DNA of 64,000 bases from Croceivirga sp. (lineage in GTDB: Bacteria; Bacteroidota; Bacteroidia; Flavobacteriales; Flavobacteriaceae). The notes under the pieces are model-generated. The model had not been told where the DNA came from. It saw nothing but the letters and a program-made list of their open reading frames with translations, and searched no databases. Made by a program: the position numbers and the translations under genes. The DNA is taken from contig JANQQQ010000025.1 in the NCBI GenBank assembly GCA_028284935.1, positions 33,176 to 97,175 of the forward strand. Direction: 5' to 3'. Shown piece after piece: positions 63,995 to 64,000 of this stretch (the stretch's first letter is position 1; each line of letters begins with the position of its first letter).

Positions 63995-64000
63995 TTATGA
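63991..64000 (+). CDS. Start of a further gene in the same operon, truncated
   Basis: ATG at 63991 overlaps the GH28 stop by four bases (ATGA) and reads M-I-M to the end of the window. The overlapping-start pattern is used elsewhere in this operon, so translation probably continues beyond the window. No product can be named. Confidence 0.35.

Noticed and set aside
58791..64000. SusD-like gene in the pectin locus
   Set aside because: All genes from 54387 to the end were assigned; none has SusD TPR/ligand pattern or the SusD-family N-terminal lipoprotein signature.

Overview
The window looks like a marine flavobacterium (Bacteroidota; Flavobacteriaceae, possibly a Muricauda/Allomuricauda-type genus, which is an inference). 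The reasons are promoter -7 boxes of the Bacteroidota form TAnnTTTG in front of many genes, few Shine-Dalgarno sequences, a T9SS-type C-terminal sorting domain, CarboxypepD_reg-TonB receptors, many SPII lipoproteins, and small protein families typical of flavobacteria. GC is moderate. There is no CRISPR array, no intact insertion sequence and no rRNA operon.

Region 1 (1-14.5 kb) is housekeeping and accessory: the end of a ligase-associated DEXH helicase with its partner nuclease PdeM, the repair-coupling ATPase Mfd, a class-C-beta-lactamase-fold hydrolase, a GH29 fucosidase, a flavin reductase-like protein, an XRE regulator with membrane segments, an ankyrin protein, a TetR/AlkB alkane hydroxylase pair with a palindromic operator at the regulator start, an ACT-domain protein and YraN.

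Region 2 (14.6-30 kb) has a DUF1800/DUF1501 secretion-linked pair, MetG, a soluble hybrid histidine kinase with duplicated PAS domains, an HDAC-like deacetylase, a PAP2 phosphatase, ferritin, a 52-residue cysteine-rich protein, a short tail-less SSB, a GNAT plus Fer4/CDGSH iron-sulfur pair, and pta-ackA for acetate/ATP production.

Region 3 (30-49.6 kb) is a mosaic of envelope and hypothetical proteins: SIMPL, DUF6265, an SDR/TetR operon with two matching operators, an 11-Asp-box propeller protein, an AraC regulator, a large serine hydrolase, a CBS protein, an M28 membrane peptidase, L-threonine dehydrogenase, DUF2911, and moaE-moaC for molybdopterin synthesis.

Region 4 (49.7-64 kb) starts with tRNA-Arg(CCU). 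Downstream of it lie three adjacent hairpins, a second copy of a tRNA 3' end, and a decayed tyrosine recombinase, which are the scars of an integrated element. Next comes a pectin/galacturonate locus: lacI-uxaC-uxaB on the minus strand, and divergently a TonB-Xanth-Caul-type receptor, a beta-helix lipoprotein, a mandelate-racemase-subgroup enolase, two GH28 polygalacturonase lipoproteins and a six-hairpin glycosidase-like lipoprotein. Palindromes centred on ATCGAT in the divergent promoter are the likely LacI sites. The logic would be cleavage of homogalacturonan at the cell surface, uptake through the receptor, then isomerisation (UxaC) and reduction (UxaB) to altronate. No SusD-like gene is seen.

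A window-wide feature is that convergent genes are packed end to end: five of ten convergent pairs share exactly four bases at interlocking stop codons, two abut and one is separated by one base.
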